NCBI GenBank assembly: GCA_944415565.1
Contig: CALYBQ010000003.1
Location: 62,001 to 126,000, forward strand
Reading direction: 5' to 3'
Length of the DNA: 64,000 nt
DNA from: an uncultured Rikenellaceae bacterium
GTDB taxonomy: Bacteria; Bacteroidota; Bacteroidia; Bacteroidales; Rikenellaceae
Both the position numbers and the translations under genes were made by a program. Under the pieces are notes generated by a model. That model had not been told where the DNA came from. It did no database searches and saw nothing but the letters and a program-made list of their open reading frames with translations. Positions 28,117 to 37,861 of this stretch are shown one piece after another. Numbering within the stretch: position 1 is the stretch's first letter; every line of letters starts with the position of its first letter.

Positions 28117-30429
28117 TTAGTCGATTTTATAGAATCCGAGGTCTATATACTGTCCTCCGGTAGTCTGCTTGCAGCTCACCGCGATAGTATTCGGCTGACC
28201 GGGTTTGATGGCGGCCAACGCTTCACTGCTTATTTCCACAAGGATATAGCTAGTAGTATAACCGCTGAGCGATGCGGCTTTGACGCCGTTAATATAAACC
28301 TCGGCGTCTTCATCGTGCGAAATAAAGAGTTTGAGATTCTTAACGTCCTTCTCGGACAACCCGGCGAAATCAACGGTGCGGCGCAGATATATGTTCGACG
28401 AAGTCCATTCCGTCTCCACATCTTTAGCATCATGTCCGAACCCTGCCTTGCCCGTCTTCCACGACGATGCGTTATACGACGGCATCATCCAGTCGGTATC
28501 GGCAATAGGTCCGTCTGTCATAATGTAACTCCACGATACCGGCTCCTTCGATTTCTTGGCTACCTCTACGACAGGAATGGGAAGTGTCGCAGAATAGAGT
28601 TTGCGTGCTTCATCGGCCATACGTTTCACATTCTCGGCTCCGGCCTTGTTCACCTTGCGGTCATACGTCATCAGACCGTTTTCTTCGTCCTCGACGTCTG
28701 TAATCTGCGTATATATAGCTCCAGACAGACCGTCCATACGCATGATGTCGATGCTCCTCAGGAAACTTATATACCTGTCCGCGAGTTCGTCAGGCGACTG
28801 TACCTCCGTATACTGCATATTGCTGCCGCCTATCCATCTGTGGTCGGGCACACGAAGAGTTATACCTCCGTACTCACCGCAAACCGACACCCTTTCATTA
28901 ACAGGGTTAGGCAGCATGTTCGGCGCTGGATACCAGTGCGTATCCTTTATGTCGCCATACTCGGTATCGTGCCATCCGCTTGCCACGCTCACAAGTCGGG
29001 TATCGTCGTGGGCGCGTGCCACGTCCACGCCTTTGCGCGAAGTCTCGGCATCGGGCTGCCCCCAGCCCTCATTATAAACTACCCACATCACTATCGACGG
29101 GAAATGTTTGAGCGATTCGATCATGCGTCCGAGCTCGTCATGGAAATTATCGCGTATACCGATGTCGGAGTTCAACAGTTTGCCATCTTCGCCAAAGCCA
29201 TTGCAAGGCATATCCTGCCATACTAGAAGTCCCATCTTGTCGCAGTGGTAATACCAACGCGCAGGCTCTACCTTGATGTGTTTACGTGCTGTATTCATAC
29301 CGTACTCCTTGATCTTTTCAAGATCGTAACGAAGCGCTTCATCGGTCGGGGCGGTATAGATGCCGTCGGGCCAGAAGCCCTGATCGAGAGGGCCGAAATT
29401 GAAGCAATACTCATTGTTGAGCTCGAACACCGGATGGCCGTTAAGTTCGCCTATGCTTATCTTACGCATACCGAAATAGCTCGACACCTTGTCTATGACT
29501 TTGCCGTCCTGTACGAGTTCGATCTCGATGTCGTAGAGGAACGGTGAGTCGGGACTCCACAGTTTGGGATTCTTCAGGTTGCTTATAGCTTTGCTATTAG
29601 GAACCATACCCTCCATGCCCAGCACTTTCTCGCCGTTATCATAAACAGTTGCGTTTACTTTCAGACCGGCAGGAGCGTTCGGGACGACTGTATTCAGGCT
29701 GAATTTGCTGTTATCCACATCGGGCACGATCTCCACTTTTTCGATATGCACCTCTGGCACGGGTTCGATCCACACAGTCTGCCAGATACCCGTAGTCGGC
29801 GTATACCATATCACCTTCTCGTTGATCTTCTGTTTGCCGTGCGGATAGCCGCCGAACTCCTGAAAGTCCTGCACGAACACCTGTATGTTCTGTTTGGCGC
29901 GTCCGGGTTTCAAGGCCGATGTAATATCGAAATAGAACGGGTCGAAACCGCCGGTGTGCGATCCGACCTTAGTTCCGTTGACATATACCTCGCATTTCCA
30001 GTCCACAGCACCGAAATGCAGAAGTATCTCCTGCCCATCCATGCTTTTGGGAATCACTATATCGCGGTTGTATGCGAATACCTTGCCTTTGTTGTCCATA
30101 AAAGCGGTATCCATGATACCCGAAATGGCCGATTCCATCGGGAACGGAACGAGTATCTTCTTGTCGAACGTTTGCTCCGGATTGTATCCGAAATCGCTCA
30201 CCTGACCGAAATCCCATACTCCGTTAAGGTTCATCCAGTTCTGACGCACCATTTGCGGGCGCGGATATTCCGGCAGCACATTTTCCGGATCCACTTTTTC
30301 TGCCCACGGGCTCATGATACGGGCTTGTTTCATGCTCCACCCATCGGTCGATCTGCTGTTGCAGCCGACAGCCAAAGGCAGGATAGCGGCGACCAGTGCG
30401 GCCACTGAAATTTGTCTAATTATTCTCAT
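28117..30429 (-). CDS. GH2-family glycoside hydrolase, lipoprotein
   Basis: A 770-residue lipoprotein (lipobox VGC, Cys23). Order of parts: GH2 sugar-binding jelly roll (about 65-225, with GVWDFG and GFDPFYFDIT), Ig-like domain (about 226-325), and TIM barrel (about 330-640) with acid/base Glu454 (VVYNEGWGQ) and nucleophile Glu519 (VCGEYGG). A C-terminal beta-sandwich carbohydrate-binding-like domain (about 650-770) follows. The family covers beta-galactosidase, beta-glucuronidase and beta-mannosidase; the specificity is not clear. The ATG at 30429 is preferred over an upstream TTG because it starts the signal. It lies 36 bp after the M3-like gene with no terminator between, so the two are probably one transcript. 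Confidence 0.92.
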   Translation of the reverse strand: MRIIRQISVAALVAAILPLAVGCNSRSTDGWSMKQARIMSPWAEKVDPENVLPEYPRPQMVRQNWMNLNGVWDFGQVSDFGYNPEQTFDKKILVPFPMESAISGIMDTAFMDNKGKVFAYNRDIVIPKSMDGQEILLHFGAVDWKCEVYVNGTKVGSHTGGFDPFYFDITSALKPGRAKQNIQVFVQDFQEFGGYPHGKQKINEKVIWYTPTTGIWQTVWIEPVPEVHIEKVEIVPDVDNSKFSLNTVVPNAPAGLKVNATVYDNGEKVLGMEGMVPNSKAISNLKNPKLWSPDSPFLYDIEIELVQDGKVIDKVSSYFGMRKISIGELNGHPVFELNNEYCFNFGPLDQGFWPDGIYTAPTDEALRYDLEKIKEYGMNTARKHIKVEPARWYYHCDKMGLLVWQDMPCNGFGEDGKLLNSDIGIRDNFHDELGRMIESLKHFPSIVMWVVYNEGWGQPDAETSRKGVDVARAHDDTRLVSVASGWHDTEYGDIKDTHWYPAPNMLPNPVNERVSVCGEYGGITLRVPDHRWIGGSNMQYTEVQSPDELADRYISFLRSIDIMRMDGLSGAIYTQITDVEDEENGLMTYDRKVNKAGAENVKRMADEARKLYSATLPIPVVEVAKKSKEPVSWSYIMTDGPIADTDWMMPSYNASSWKTGKAGFGHDAKDVETEWTSSNIYLRRTVDFAGLSEKDVKNLKLFISHDEDAEVYINGVKAASLSGYTTSYILVEISSEALAAIKPGQPNTIAVSCKQTTGGQYIDLGFYKID

Positions 30430-30465
30430 CAGTTTAAGCAATTAATTTATTTAGAGTTATGTAGT

Positions 30466-32835
30466 TTATCTCTGTATCATGCTGTCACTAACAGGCGCGG
30501 GCGACGCGGCGGCTGGCGCACCTTGGACTGAATCTGCGTCAGGGTGTTCCCGAAGCACGGCAGAATCACGGGGCTCAGGACGCGTATTCTCCGGCCGGAG
30601 CCTATGTGGTCTTATATTTCTGCCTGTTTTCCACAATTCGAGTGCAGGGACTGGCGCAGGAAGCGTATCCTGAGGCTGCACAGCCTCTTCCACAGGCTCA
30701 GTCTCCTGCTCAGGCTCCACCAAGACCGTTTCACCTGCCAGACCGTTATAGTAGAGGAAGCGCGACAACGACACGTCACGACCTCGTAATTCACGGAACA
30801 ATCCGGATGCCGGTACGCTGCCGCCTTTGGACAAAACGTTCTCCCGCAACATACGGGCAATTTTACGGTCGTACACATTACCCCTCTGTGCAAACATATC
30901 GAATATGTCTGCGGCCAACGAAGCCGACCACAGTCTGCCGTAGAAGCCCGCCCCATCGCCACTGCCGAACGCCTGTCCGAAATTCGTCAAGCCGTACAGC
31001 GGAGATATATTTTCGGGCAACCCGTGTTTAACGTACAACTGTTCGTACTCGAATCCGCCGATACCTTTCGACAAACCTTCGGCAGACATATGTGTGTCCA
31101 TATCGAGATAAGCAGATGCCGTCGACCTGAGAATGTCGTATGCCCTCCGATAGTTGCGGCTCGTATGGAGACGGGTTATGTTGTTAGCCGAGATGGGTTT
31201 CCCTGAAGAATAATGTATGGCATAACTCGCGAGCATCTGCGGTTCGAACGCCCAGTGGCTCAACAGTTCTCCTGTCACGCCCCTGAAATCCGGTTCGGGA
31301 GACAGGAAGCCGGCATACGGCACATCGACGAACAACACTTCCACAGCATTTCCCATCTGCCTGAACATATCCTCCACGTCGATAAACGACAGGCTCGCCG
31401 GACGGCTCGGATTCGTCGATTTTACGAAATTGAATGACAGGCATACCACCGGGTCGGCATATTCGCCGCCGTAAGGCCAACGCGGCCTGATGCAGTGCAT
31501 CTGCGATCCGCTCCGCTTGCCGGGACGCGTATAATAATCGAAAATAATGATACCAAGATGGGAATTATCTGCATCGAACACTTCGTAAGCCTCGCAATCG
31601 GCATAGTACAGATCGGCAGGAATGGGCCTGAACGTCAGGCCGAACAGACGGTTGCAAAGATTGAACGCTCCGAGACGGACGTTATCCAATGTGAAATACG
31701 GCCAGAACTGCTCCTGATCGACAGTCGTTTTGCGCTTCCGCAACAGCGCGAGGTAAAAGTCCCAGTCGCCACGCTCTAACGGCAACGTATCGCTCTGCGG
31801 TCTTACACTCTGTATACCATCGAGATCCACACCTGTCTTATCCAGAGCCGGATACCAGATCCCATCGAGCATATTGTATATATTACCGACGCTACCCGCC
31901 ATATTTCCGGCCGCAGCATATGCAGCGTAAGTACCATAACCCAACAACTTAGCCTTTTCGTTACGCAACCGCACTATATCCTCCACCTCCTCGCTGTTTC
32001 CACGCAACGAGTCGCTCGCACCGAGCCTCTCCGAGGCTCCAAAGACATCGTTCCGCAACTTGGCATCGGTCGCGAACATCAATACATCGCTCACCACCGG
32101 GTCGTCCTGCGTAAATACGAACCTGCCCGGCATACGGGCTTCGTTAGCCACCCTCGACGCATTATTACGCACGACGACAGGCAATCCGTCTATCTGTGCG
32201 CTGTCGGCAACCACCAGCGTCCGGTTCCTCGCACCGAGAAGATTATTCCCATACAATACCTCATGCACGGCCAACTCACCGTTTATCCCACTCAATATTT
32301 TCTTATTAGCATCGCTCAGAGCGGCCCCGTTACGCAGGAAAAGGTCGTATGTCATCTCCGTCAACATGATCTGCAACGAATCCATTCCGCTTGCAAACCT
32401 CCCGTCATAGACGGCCTTGACCTTACCGAACAAATCCGCATCATGGAAAATGGCGTCATTATGAGCAGCCATGCTGCGTGCCACCACCGACTCCAGACTG
32501 TCGAGCTCCCTGTCAGCATCAACCGCTCCAGCAAGCGAGAACAACCTCATGACCAAATCCAAACGGCGTCCGGCACTGTCGAGCGGCAATATTACGTTAT
32601 CGAACGCAGGAACGTCCTTATTTTCGGCAACTACCTTAACTTCTGCCGCATGCAGCTTTGCAGCATACTCTATCGCAGGACCGTAATCGGCATGAACTAT
32701 TTTTCCGAACGGAGGCAATCCGAACTCTCCCGTCCACTCGGCAATAAGCGGATTCTCCCGGACCTTCTTATCCGGGTCGCACGAACAGAACAACACCAAA
32801 GAGAAGAGAATCCCGAGGACGAGTGGCTTTTTCAT
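30466..32835 (-). CDS. M3-peptidase-like lipoprotein with a destroyed zinc site (pseudoenzyme)
   Basis: A 789-residue lipoprotein (lipobox at Cys17 or Cys19). The overall pattern is that of M3 peptidases (oligopeptidase A/Dcp): a helical N-terminal half, then a catalytic half with SLSFIDVEDMF, LSHWAFEPQMLASYAIHY and a C-terminal FGSGDGAGFYGRLWSASLAADIF. The HEFGH zinc motif is replaced: residues 492-496 read RQMGN (Arg492 for His, Gln493 for Glu, Asn496 for His). The third zinc ligand Glu is Gly519. Catalysis is therefore not expected. The last about 75 residues are rich in Pro and Glu. The upstream in-frame start at 32865 was rejected in favour of the ATG that begins the signal. Confidence 0.88.
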   Translation of the reverse strand: MKKPLVLGILFSLVLFCSCDPDKKVRENPLIAEWTGEFGLPPFGKIVHADYGPAIEYAAKLHAAEVKVVAENKDVPAFDNVILPLDSAGRRLDLVMRLFSLAGAVDADRELDSLESVVARSMAAHNDAIFHDADLFGKVKAVYDGRFASGMDSLQIMLTEMTYDLFLRNGAALSDANKKILSGINGELAVHEVLYGNNLLGARNRTLVVADSAQIDGLPVVVRNNASRVANEARMPGRFVFTQDDPVVSDVLMFATDAKLRNDVFGASERLGASDSLRGNSEEVEDIVRLRNEKAKLLGYGTYAAYAAAGNMAGSVGNIYNMLDGIWYPALDKTGVDLDGIQSVRPQSDTLPLERGDWDFYLALLRKRKTTVDQEQFWPYFTLDNVRLGAFNLCNRLFGLTFRPIPADLYYADCEAYEVFDADNSHLGIIIFDYYTRPGKRSGSQMHCIRPRWPYGGEYADPVVCLSFNFVKSTNPSRPASLSFIDVEDMFRQMGNAVEVLFVDVPYAGFLSPEPDFRGVTGELLSHWAFEPQMLASYAIHYSSGKPISANNITRLHTSRNYRRAYDILRSTASAYLDMDTHMSAEGLSKGIGGFEYEQLYVKHGLPENISPLYGLTNFGQAFGSGDGAGFYGRLWSASLAADIFDMFAQRGNVYDRKIARMLRENVLSKGGSVPASGLFRELRGRDVSLSRFLYYNGLAGETVLVEPEQETEPVEEAVQPQDTLPAPVPALELWKTGRNIRPHRLRPENTRPEPRDSAVLREHPDADSVQGAPAAASPAPVSDSMIQR

Positions 32836-32862
32836 AGATTTTACGTTATTTTTGCAGTGCAA

Positions 32863-32870
32863 CAAAGATA
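32863..32870 (-). promoter_or_regulatory. -7 promoter element of the M3-like/GH2 operon
   Basis: On the minus strand TATCTTTG, exact match, 28 bases before the ATG at 32835. A GTTG 18 bp upstream is a poor -33 match. Confidence 0.5.
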
Positions 32871-32885
32871 ATAGTTTTTAGCGAT

Positions 32886-33593
32886 ATGCAACTATTCTAC
32901 GCACCGGATATAGTCCCGCCGCACCACACGCTCACCGAAGAGGAGAGCAAACATTGTGTCCGGGTGTTGCGTATGTCAAGCGGCGACAGGTTGATGATAA
33001 CCGACGGACAGGGCAATATGCACACGGCTCAAGTGACAGACGCCAATCCCAAGCGTTGCACGGTAGAGGTAATCTCGACAGAAACCGAATACGGCAAACG
33101 CCCCTATTCAGTCACGATGGCCGTCGCCCCTACCAAGAACGCCGACAGATACGAGTGGTTTCTTGAAAAGGCTACCGAAGTGGGATGCGATACATTCATA
33201 CCGATAGAGTGCGCGCACAGCGAACGCCGGGTATTGAAGCACGACCGCTCGGAGAAAGTCATAACGAGTGCGGTCAAACAATCGCTGAAAGCATATCACC
33301 CCGTACTGGAACCGGTGACAGACATAAAAGAGATAATCTCAAGGCCGTTCGACGGCAAAAAGCTCATAGCCCATTGCCACGATGAAGCGGGTCGGCGCAT
33401 CCCGATGCGTGATGCCATAGCAAAGGGTGACAACGTACTCGTACTTATAGGGCCGGAAGGTGACTTCTCGCGCGAAGAGGTCGAACTGGCCATCGCCAAC
33501 GGCTTCACCGCCATATCGCTCGGGGAATCGCGCCTTCGTACCGAAACAGCCGCCCTCGCAGCCGTAATGTTCACATCGTTCGCTAACCTATGA
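32886..33593 (+). CDS. rsmE: 16S rRNA (uracil1498-N3)-methyltransferase
   Basis: A 235-residue SPOUT-class methyltransferase that modifies U1498 of 16S rRNA. The N-terminal PUA-like part has HCVRVLRMSSGDRLMITDGQG. The SAM-binding trefoil-knot region is seen as VLIGPEGDFSREEVELA and ISLGESRLRTETAALAAV. Motifs and length are intact. Its TGA overlaps the ATG of the first chromate-transporter-like gene, so the three downstream genes are translated together even though their roles are unrelated. Confidence 0.95.
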   Translation: MQLFYAPDIVPPHHTLTEEESKHCVRVLRMSSGDRLMITDGQGNMHTAQVTDANPKRCTVEVISTETEYGKRPYSVTMAVAPTKNADRYEWFLEKATEVGCDTFIPIECAHSERRVLKHDRSEKVITSAVKQSLKAYHPVLEPVTDIKEIISRPFDGKKLIAHCHDEAGRRIPMRDAIAKGDNVLVLIGPEGDFSREEVELAIANGFTAISLGESRLRTETAALAAVMFTSFANL

Positions 33594-34312
33594 GCACACT
33601 CTCTAACGACAATAAAGACAATATGGCACACGAGGGCCAATCGCAACCGTGCACATCCGGCTCCCCCGACGAGTTCGGGGCGGGTATAGAGTGTCCGCCT
33701 GAACGAAAACGAACCGAAAACGACGGCAACTCAGGACAGTCGGCGGCACAGTCGAACACCACAGAACGACACATCACATGGAAACTCTTCTGGAGCTTTC
33801 TGAAGATCGGCGCGTTTACGTTCGGCGGCGGATACGCGATGGTTCCCCTGATACAGAACGAAGTGACCGGCAAACGCGGATGGGTAGCCGCAGACCGTTT
33901 CCTCGAACTGCTGACCTTAGCCCAATCCGCACCCGGCCCCATATCGCTCAATACGGCCGTATTCGTAGGCTACAACCTCAACCGCTATAAAGGCGCAGTA
34001 GCGGCAATAGCCGGAGCCATATTACCGTCGTTCGTCATCATCCTGCTCATAGCCATCTATTTTACCGATATTAAGGACAACCACGTCGTAGAAGCCATCT
34101 TTAAAGGCATGCGGCCCGCGGTCGTTTCGCTTATCGTCGCACCACTGTTCGGCTTCACGAAAGGAATGGGCCTCTACCGCATAAGTATAGCCGTGCTCGT
34201 CGCGGCTGCCATTTGGAAACTGGGCGCATCGCCCGCATGGTTCATCCTCATAGGGGCGGTCGGCGGAATATTGTGGGCACATTACAGAAAGAGAAAGGAG
34301 ACTGCGAAATGA
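33590..34312 (+). CDS. Chromate-transporter family protein, half-size unit 1
   Basis: A 240-residue protein. The first about 60 residues are hydrophilic and low complexity. From about residue 64 comes one CHR domain: LFWSFLKIGAFTFGGGYAMVPLIQNEV, then AQSAPGPISLNTAVFVGY, followed by several membrane helices. Short CHR proteins are encoded in pairs and act as two inversely oriented halves. The family exports chromate, but many members in gut bacteria have other or unknown substrates. Gene boundaries overlap both neighbours by 4 bases. Confidence 0.9.
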   Translation: MSTLSNDNKDNMAHEGQSQPCTSGSPDEFGAGIECPPERKRTENDGNSGQSAAQSNTTERHITWKLFWSFLKIGAFTFGGGYAMVPLIQNEVTGKRGWVAADRFLELLTLAQSAPGPISLNTAVFVGYNLNRYKGAVAAIAGAILPSFVIILLIAIYFTDIKDNHVVEAIFKGMRPAVVSLIVAPLFGFTKGMGLYRISIAVLVAAAIWKLGASPAWFILIGAVGGILWAHYRKRKETAK

Positions 34313-34833
34313 TATACCTGCAACTACTGTACTCTTACCTCAAAATAGGGTTCTTCGGATTCGGAGGCGGATACGCCATGCTATCGCTGATACAGAACGA
34401 GGTAGTGGTACGCAACGAATGGCTGACAAACGCCGAATTTGCAGACATCATAGCCATATCGCAAATGACGCCGGGCCCCATAGCCATCAACAGCGCGACA
34501 TACATCGGATACACCGTGACCGGCAACATATGGGGTTCGATTCTCGCCACCGTCGCCGTCTGCCTCCCGGCCCTGACCATAATGATCCTGATAACCAAGT
34601 TCTTCCTGAAACTGCATAACAACTGTTACGTAGCAGGTGCGCTCAAAGGAATGCAGCCGATGGTAATAGGCATGATAGCGGCAGCCGCTCTGTTACTCAT
34701 CACCCCATCTACGTTTATCGACTGGAAAAGTTGGGCGATATTCGGCGGCGCACTACTCGCCTCTGTATTGAAAGTCAACCCGATACTGCTGATAATAGCA
34801 TCAGGTGTGGTCGGATTGCTGATATATTATTAA
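34309..34833 (+). CDS. Chromate-transporter family protein, half-size unit 2
   Basis: A 174-residue protein with one CHR domain (YLKIGFFGFGGGYAMLSLIQNEV and SQMTPGPIAINSATYIGYTV) and about five membrane helices. The ATG at 34309 overlaps the stop of unit 1 (ATGA); an upstream open frame was rejected. It presumably pairs with unit 1 as a two-subunit transporter. Confidence 0.9.
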   Translation: MIYLQLLYSYLKIGFFGFGGGYAMLSLIQNEVVVRNEWLTNAEFADIIAISQMTPGPIAINSATYIGYTVTGNIWGSILATVAVCLPALTIMILITKFFLKLHNNCYVAGALKGMQPMVIGMIAAAALLLITPSTFIDWKSWAIFGGALLASVLKVNPILLIIASGVVGLLIYY

Positions 34834-34851
34834 AAGTCGGTCCAGCGGGGA

Positions 34852-35067
34852 TTATTTTCCTCCGTTATCCCTCTCTTTTTTCTCCAATTCACCGATCAGC
34901 ACGAGCGAGATCCTGACAAGATATAGGACCAAAACAGCCATTACGCCCACGAACAACCACAAAAACGTCGTCAACGGGAACATCACGGCCACGAACATCA
35001 CAAGCTGCACGAGCAACAATACAGCCGCCATCCATACTATATACCTGAAAGTCTTTAACCTCTCCAT
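34852..35067 (-). CDS. Small two-helix membrane protein, unknown function
   Basis: A 71-residue protein with two hydrophobic helices (about residues 10-30 and 33-56) and a charged tail (ELEKKERDNGG). No family was recognised. The basic start, two clean helices and charged end argue for a real gene, though the evidence is only sequence shape. It is convergent to the chromate-transporter pair. Confidence 0.55.
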   Translation of the reverse strand: MERLKTFRYIVWMAAVLLLVQLVMFVAVMFPLTTFLWLFVGVMAVLVLYLVRISLVLIGELEKKERDNGGK

Positions 35068-35338
35068 ACGTCATAATTTTTCAGCGAATAAAAGTAATTC
35101 ATTTAGCCGAAAAAACCTCGGCAGGTCTTGAATAATATATCCAACGAACCTACCTGCTGTTATAGACCGAGTCGTCGTGTGCGTTTCTGTCTTTCCGAAT
35201 ACGTTCTACACACAAAACGACCTCATGCGATTTGCGCGACAACTATATCGGAAAACAAACCGCTTCTAAAAATAAATTATTGTAGTATCTTCGCGAATCG
35301 CGCGACACGACACACGAACCCAAACTACAACTTTAAAT

Positions 35339-36529
35339 ATGACGACACAACTACAAACCCCTCTAACCGAGAAGAACCGAATCGAAGTGGCCGATGTCCT
35401 GCGCGGAGCAGCCGTACTCGGCATCACCCTGATACACTTCATCGAACGTTTCAGCCTCAACAGCTTTCCGGAAGAGACGTGCAAATTCCTGCTGTTTACC
35501 GACAGAGTACTCTGGGACAGCGTGTTCTTTACAATTTCCGGTAAAGCCTACTGCATCTTCGCCCTGCTTTTCGGATTCAGTTTCTTCATTCAGGATAATT
35601 CCCAGCGACAGAAAGGCCGCGATTTTCGCGGACGTTTCGCATGGCGACTGGTGCTGTTGATGGTTTTCGCATGCGTCAATTCGACGCTTTTCCCCGGCGA
35701 AATACTCGTTTTATACGCCATAATAGGGTACGTCCTGATAGCCGTGTGCCGCTTGTCGAGCCGTACCGTGCTGTGGATAGCTGCCATACTGCTCCTTCAA
35801 CCAATCGAGATAGGTAAGATCATATACGCCATTGCCAACCCGGGTTACGTTCCCGGACCGCCCATCGACGCACCCTATTGGGAAGCCGTTAATATGGCAC
35901 AAAAAGAAGGCTCGTTCTTCGAAATGTGCAAAACGGCGATCTGGACGGGAAATGTCGCCAATATGGGATGGATGCTTACGCACGGACGCGTTTTACAGAC
36001 GGCGGCGTTGTTCATGCTTGGTATGGTGATCGGACGCGGCAATACCCTGACATATTCCGGGAAGAACCTCAAATTGTGGTTCAACGTACTTGTCATATCG
36101 CTCGTGTCGTTCTTCATTTTCCATGGACTGAATGTCGTAATCCCAGACTTTATGGAACGTGAAGCCATACTAACGCCGTCTTCATTGATTTTCACGACAC
36201 TAGCCAACGCAGCCTTTACAGGAGTACTGTTCGCGGGGATAATATTGCTATACTACCTGACACGCTTCGGGCACATCCTGCGGCGCCTCGCCCCATACGG
36301 ACGCATGAGTCTTACGAACTACCTTTCGCAATCGCTTATAGGCGGTTTTCTGTTCTATAATTGGGGGCTCGGACTCTATCAGTATACCGGAATCACTGTC
36401 TGTTTCCTTATGGGAGTCGGCATGTTCCTTATACAGCTATACTTCAGCCGTTGGTGGATGCGTTCACATTGTCACGGACCTCTCGAATGGCTGTGGAAAA
36501 AAGCAACGTGGGTCGGCATAAAAAGGTAG
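35339..36529 (+). CDS. DUF418-family membrane protein
   Basis: A 396-residue integral membrane protein with about ten helices. The N-terminal ADVLRGAAVLGITLIHFIERF and the C-terminal RLAPYGRMSLTNYLSQSLIGGFLFYNWGLGLY are family hallmarks of DUF418. The fold is related to acyltransferase-3-type membrane proteins, but the role is unknown. A weak -7-like element, TATCTTCG (35286-35293), lies about 45 bases upstream. Confidence 0.88.
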   Translation: MTTQLQTPLTEKNRIEVADVLRGAAVLGITLIHFIERFSLNSFPEETCKFLLFTDRVLWDSVFFTISGKAYCIFALLFGFSFFIQDNSQRQKGRDFRGRFAWRLVLLMVFACVNSTLFPGEILVLYAIIGYVLIAVCRLSSRTVLWIAAILLLQPIEIGKIIYAIANPGYVPGPPIDAPYWEAVNMAQKEGSFFEMCKTAIWTGNVANMGWMLTHGRVLQTAALFMLGMVIGRGNTLTYSGKNLKLWFNVLVISLVSFFIFHGLNVVIPDFMEREAILTPSSLIFTTLANAAFTGVLFAGIILLYYLTRFGHILRRLAPYGRMSLTNYLSQSLIGGFLFYNWGLGLYQYTGITVCFLMGVGMFLIQLYFSRWWMRSHCHGPLEWLWKKATWVGIKR

Positions 36530-36654
36530 GCTTTTATTGCAGGATACTGATTTATGAAGATGACGCAAGCCTGTAAGACTGTCCGTCCGAGATTCGGGGA
36601 ACATAGACGGCATGTTGCCTAAACGATTATTTGCGGCAAAATCTGTTTTGGAAC

Positions 36655-37695
36655 ATGAAGGCGTATACTTATATCGAACACGGGAAATTCGAACTGCTCG
36701 ACAAACCCAAGCCCGAACTGGGGGATTCACGCGATGCCATCGTGCGCGTGACGCTTGGAAGCATCTGCACCAGCGATCTGCATATAAAACACGGAAGCGT
36801 ACCGCGTGCCGTTCCGGGGGTGACCGTAGGACATGAAATGGTGGGCGTCGTGGAACAGACAGGGCCAGATGTCACGACCGTCAAGCCCGGCGACCGGGTT
36901 ACGGTCAATGTAGAGACCTTCTGCGGCGAATGTTTCTTTTGTAAGCGTGGATATGTGAACAACTGCACCGATCCTGACGGCGGGTGGGCTTTGGGGTGCC
37001 GCATCGACGGTGGACAAGCAGAGTATGTACGCATACCTCATGCCGACCAAGGGTTGGACCGGATTCCCGACACGGTGAGCGACGAGCAAGCGCTATTCGT
37101 GGGCGATATTCTGGCTACCGGATTTTGGGCGGCACGTATATCTGAAATCAAAACAGGAGATACGGTACTTATTATCGGGGCCGGGCCGACTGGTATCTGT
37201 ACTCTGTTATGCGTTATGCTCCGGTCTCCGAAGCGTATAATCGTCTGCGAGAAATCACCGGAACGCGCCCGGTTCGTTCGGGAACACTATCCCGACGTAC
37301 TGGTGACCGAGCCGGAACGATGCCGGGATTTCATCTTGCACAATAGCGATCACGGAGGGGCCGACGTAGTGTTGGAAGTAGCCGGAGCGGACGACACATT
37401 CAAGTTGGCGTGGGAGTGTGCCCGCCCCAATGCGACCGTAACCGTCGTGGCGCTATACGACCGGCCGCAAATGCTACCCTTACCGGATATGTACGGTAAA
37501 AACCTCATATTCAAGACAGGAGGTGTTGACGGTTGCGATTGTGCGGAGATACTTCGCCTGATCGAACAAGGGCGCATAGACACCACCCCGCTCATCACGC
37601 ACCGCTATCCACTGAGCCAGATCGAGGAGGCTTACCATATATTCGAGAACAGACTGGACGGCGTGATAAAAGTTGCAATCAAAGGACGAGGTTGA
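36655..37695 (+). CDS. Zinc-dependent medium-chain alcohol dehydrogenase
   Basis: A 346-residue MDR-superfamily enzyme oxidising alcohols or polyols with a nicotinamide coenzyme. Catalytic zinc residues are Cys38, His60 and Glu61 (VGHEMVG). The structural zinc lobe has Cys90, Cys93, Cys96 and Cys104. The coenzyme site is VLIIGAGPTGI. The ATG at 36655 was chosen over an in-frame start 8 codons earlier because it begins the MKAYTYIEHGKFEL family N-terminus. The substrate is unknown. No obvious operon partner. Confidence 0.92.
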   Translation: MKAYTYIEHGKFELLDKPKPELGDSRDAIVRVTLGSICTSDLHIKHGSVPRAVPGVTVGHEMVGVVEQTGPDVTTVKPGDRVTVNVETFCGECFFCKRGYVNNCTDPDGGWALGCRIDGGQAEYVRIPHADQGLDRIPDTVSDEQALFVGDILATGFWAARISEIKTGDTVLIIGAGPTGICTLLCVMLRSPKRIIVCEKSPERARFVREHYPDVLVTEPERCRDFILHNSDHGGADVVLEVAGADDTFKLAWECARPNATVTVVALYDRPQMLPLPDMYGKNLIFKTGGVDGCDCAEILRLIEQGRIDTTPLITHRYPLSQIEEAYHIFENRLDGVIKVAIKGRG

Positions 37696-37861
37696 CAATG
37701 CAAATGCCGAGGTAGCTGTACCGGGCGCATTATCCCATATACGGTATTTACCTCTCTCGGCAGTAGTTGCCTTACCTGCCATTCGCGTGTAATCGGCCTC
37801 GGTCAAAATGGAACTCGATTATGTATGTAATTCCGACCGTTAAAAATCGTAACTTTAGACC

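Noticed and set aside
35128-35544. 138-codon plus-strand ORF
   Set aside because: It runs into the DUF418 gene in another frame; the upstream part has no coding features.
37480-37806. 108-codon minus-strand ORF
   Set aside because: Mostly antisense to the alcohol dehydrogenase gene; the 35 residues outside it match nothing I know.
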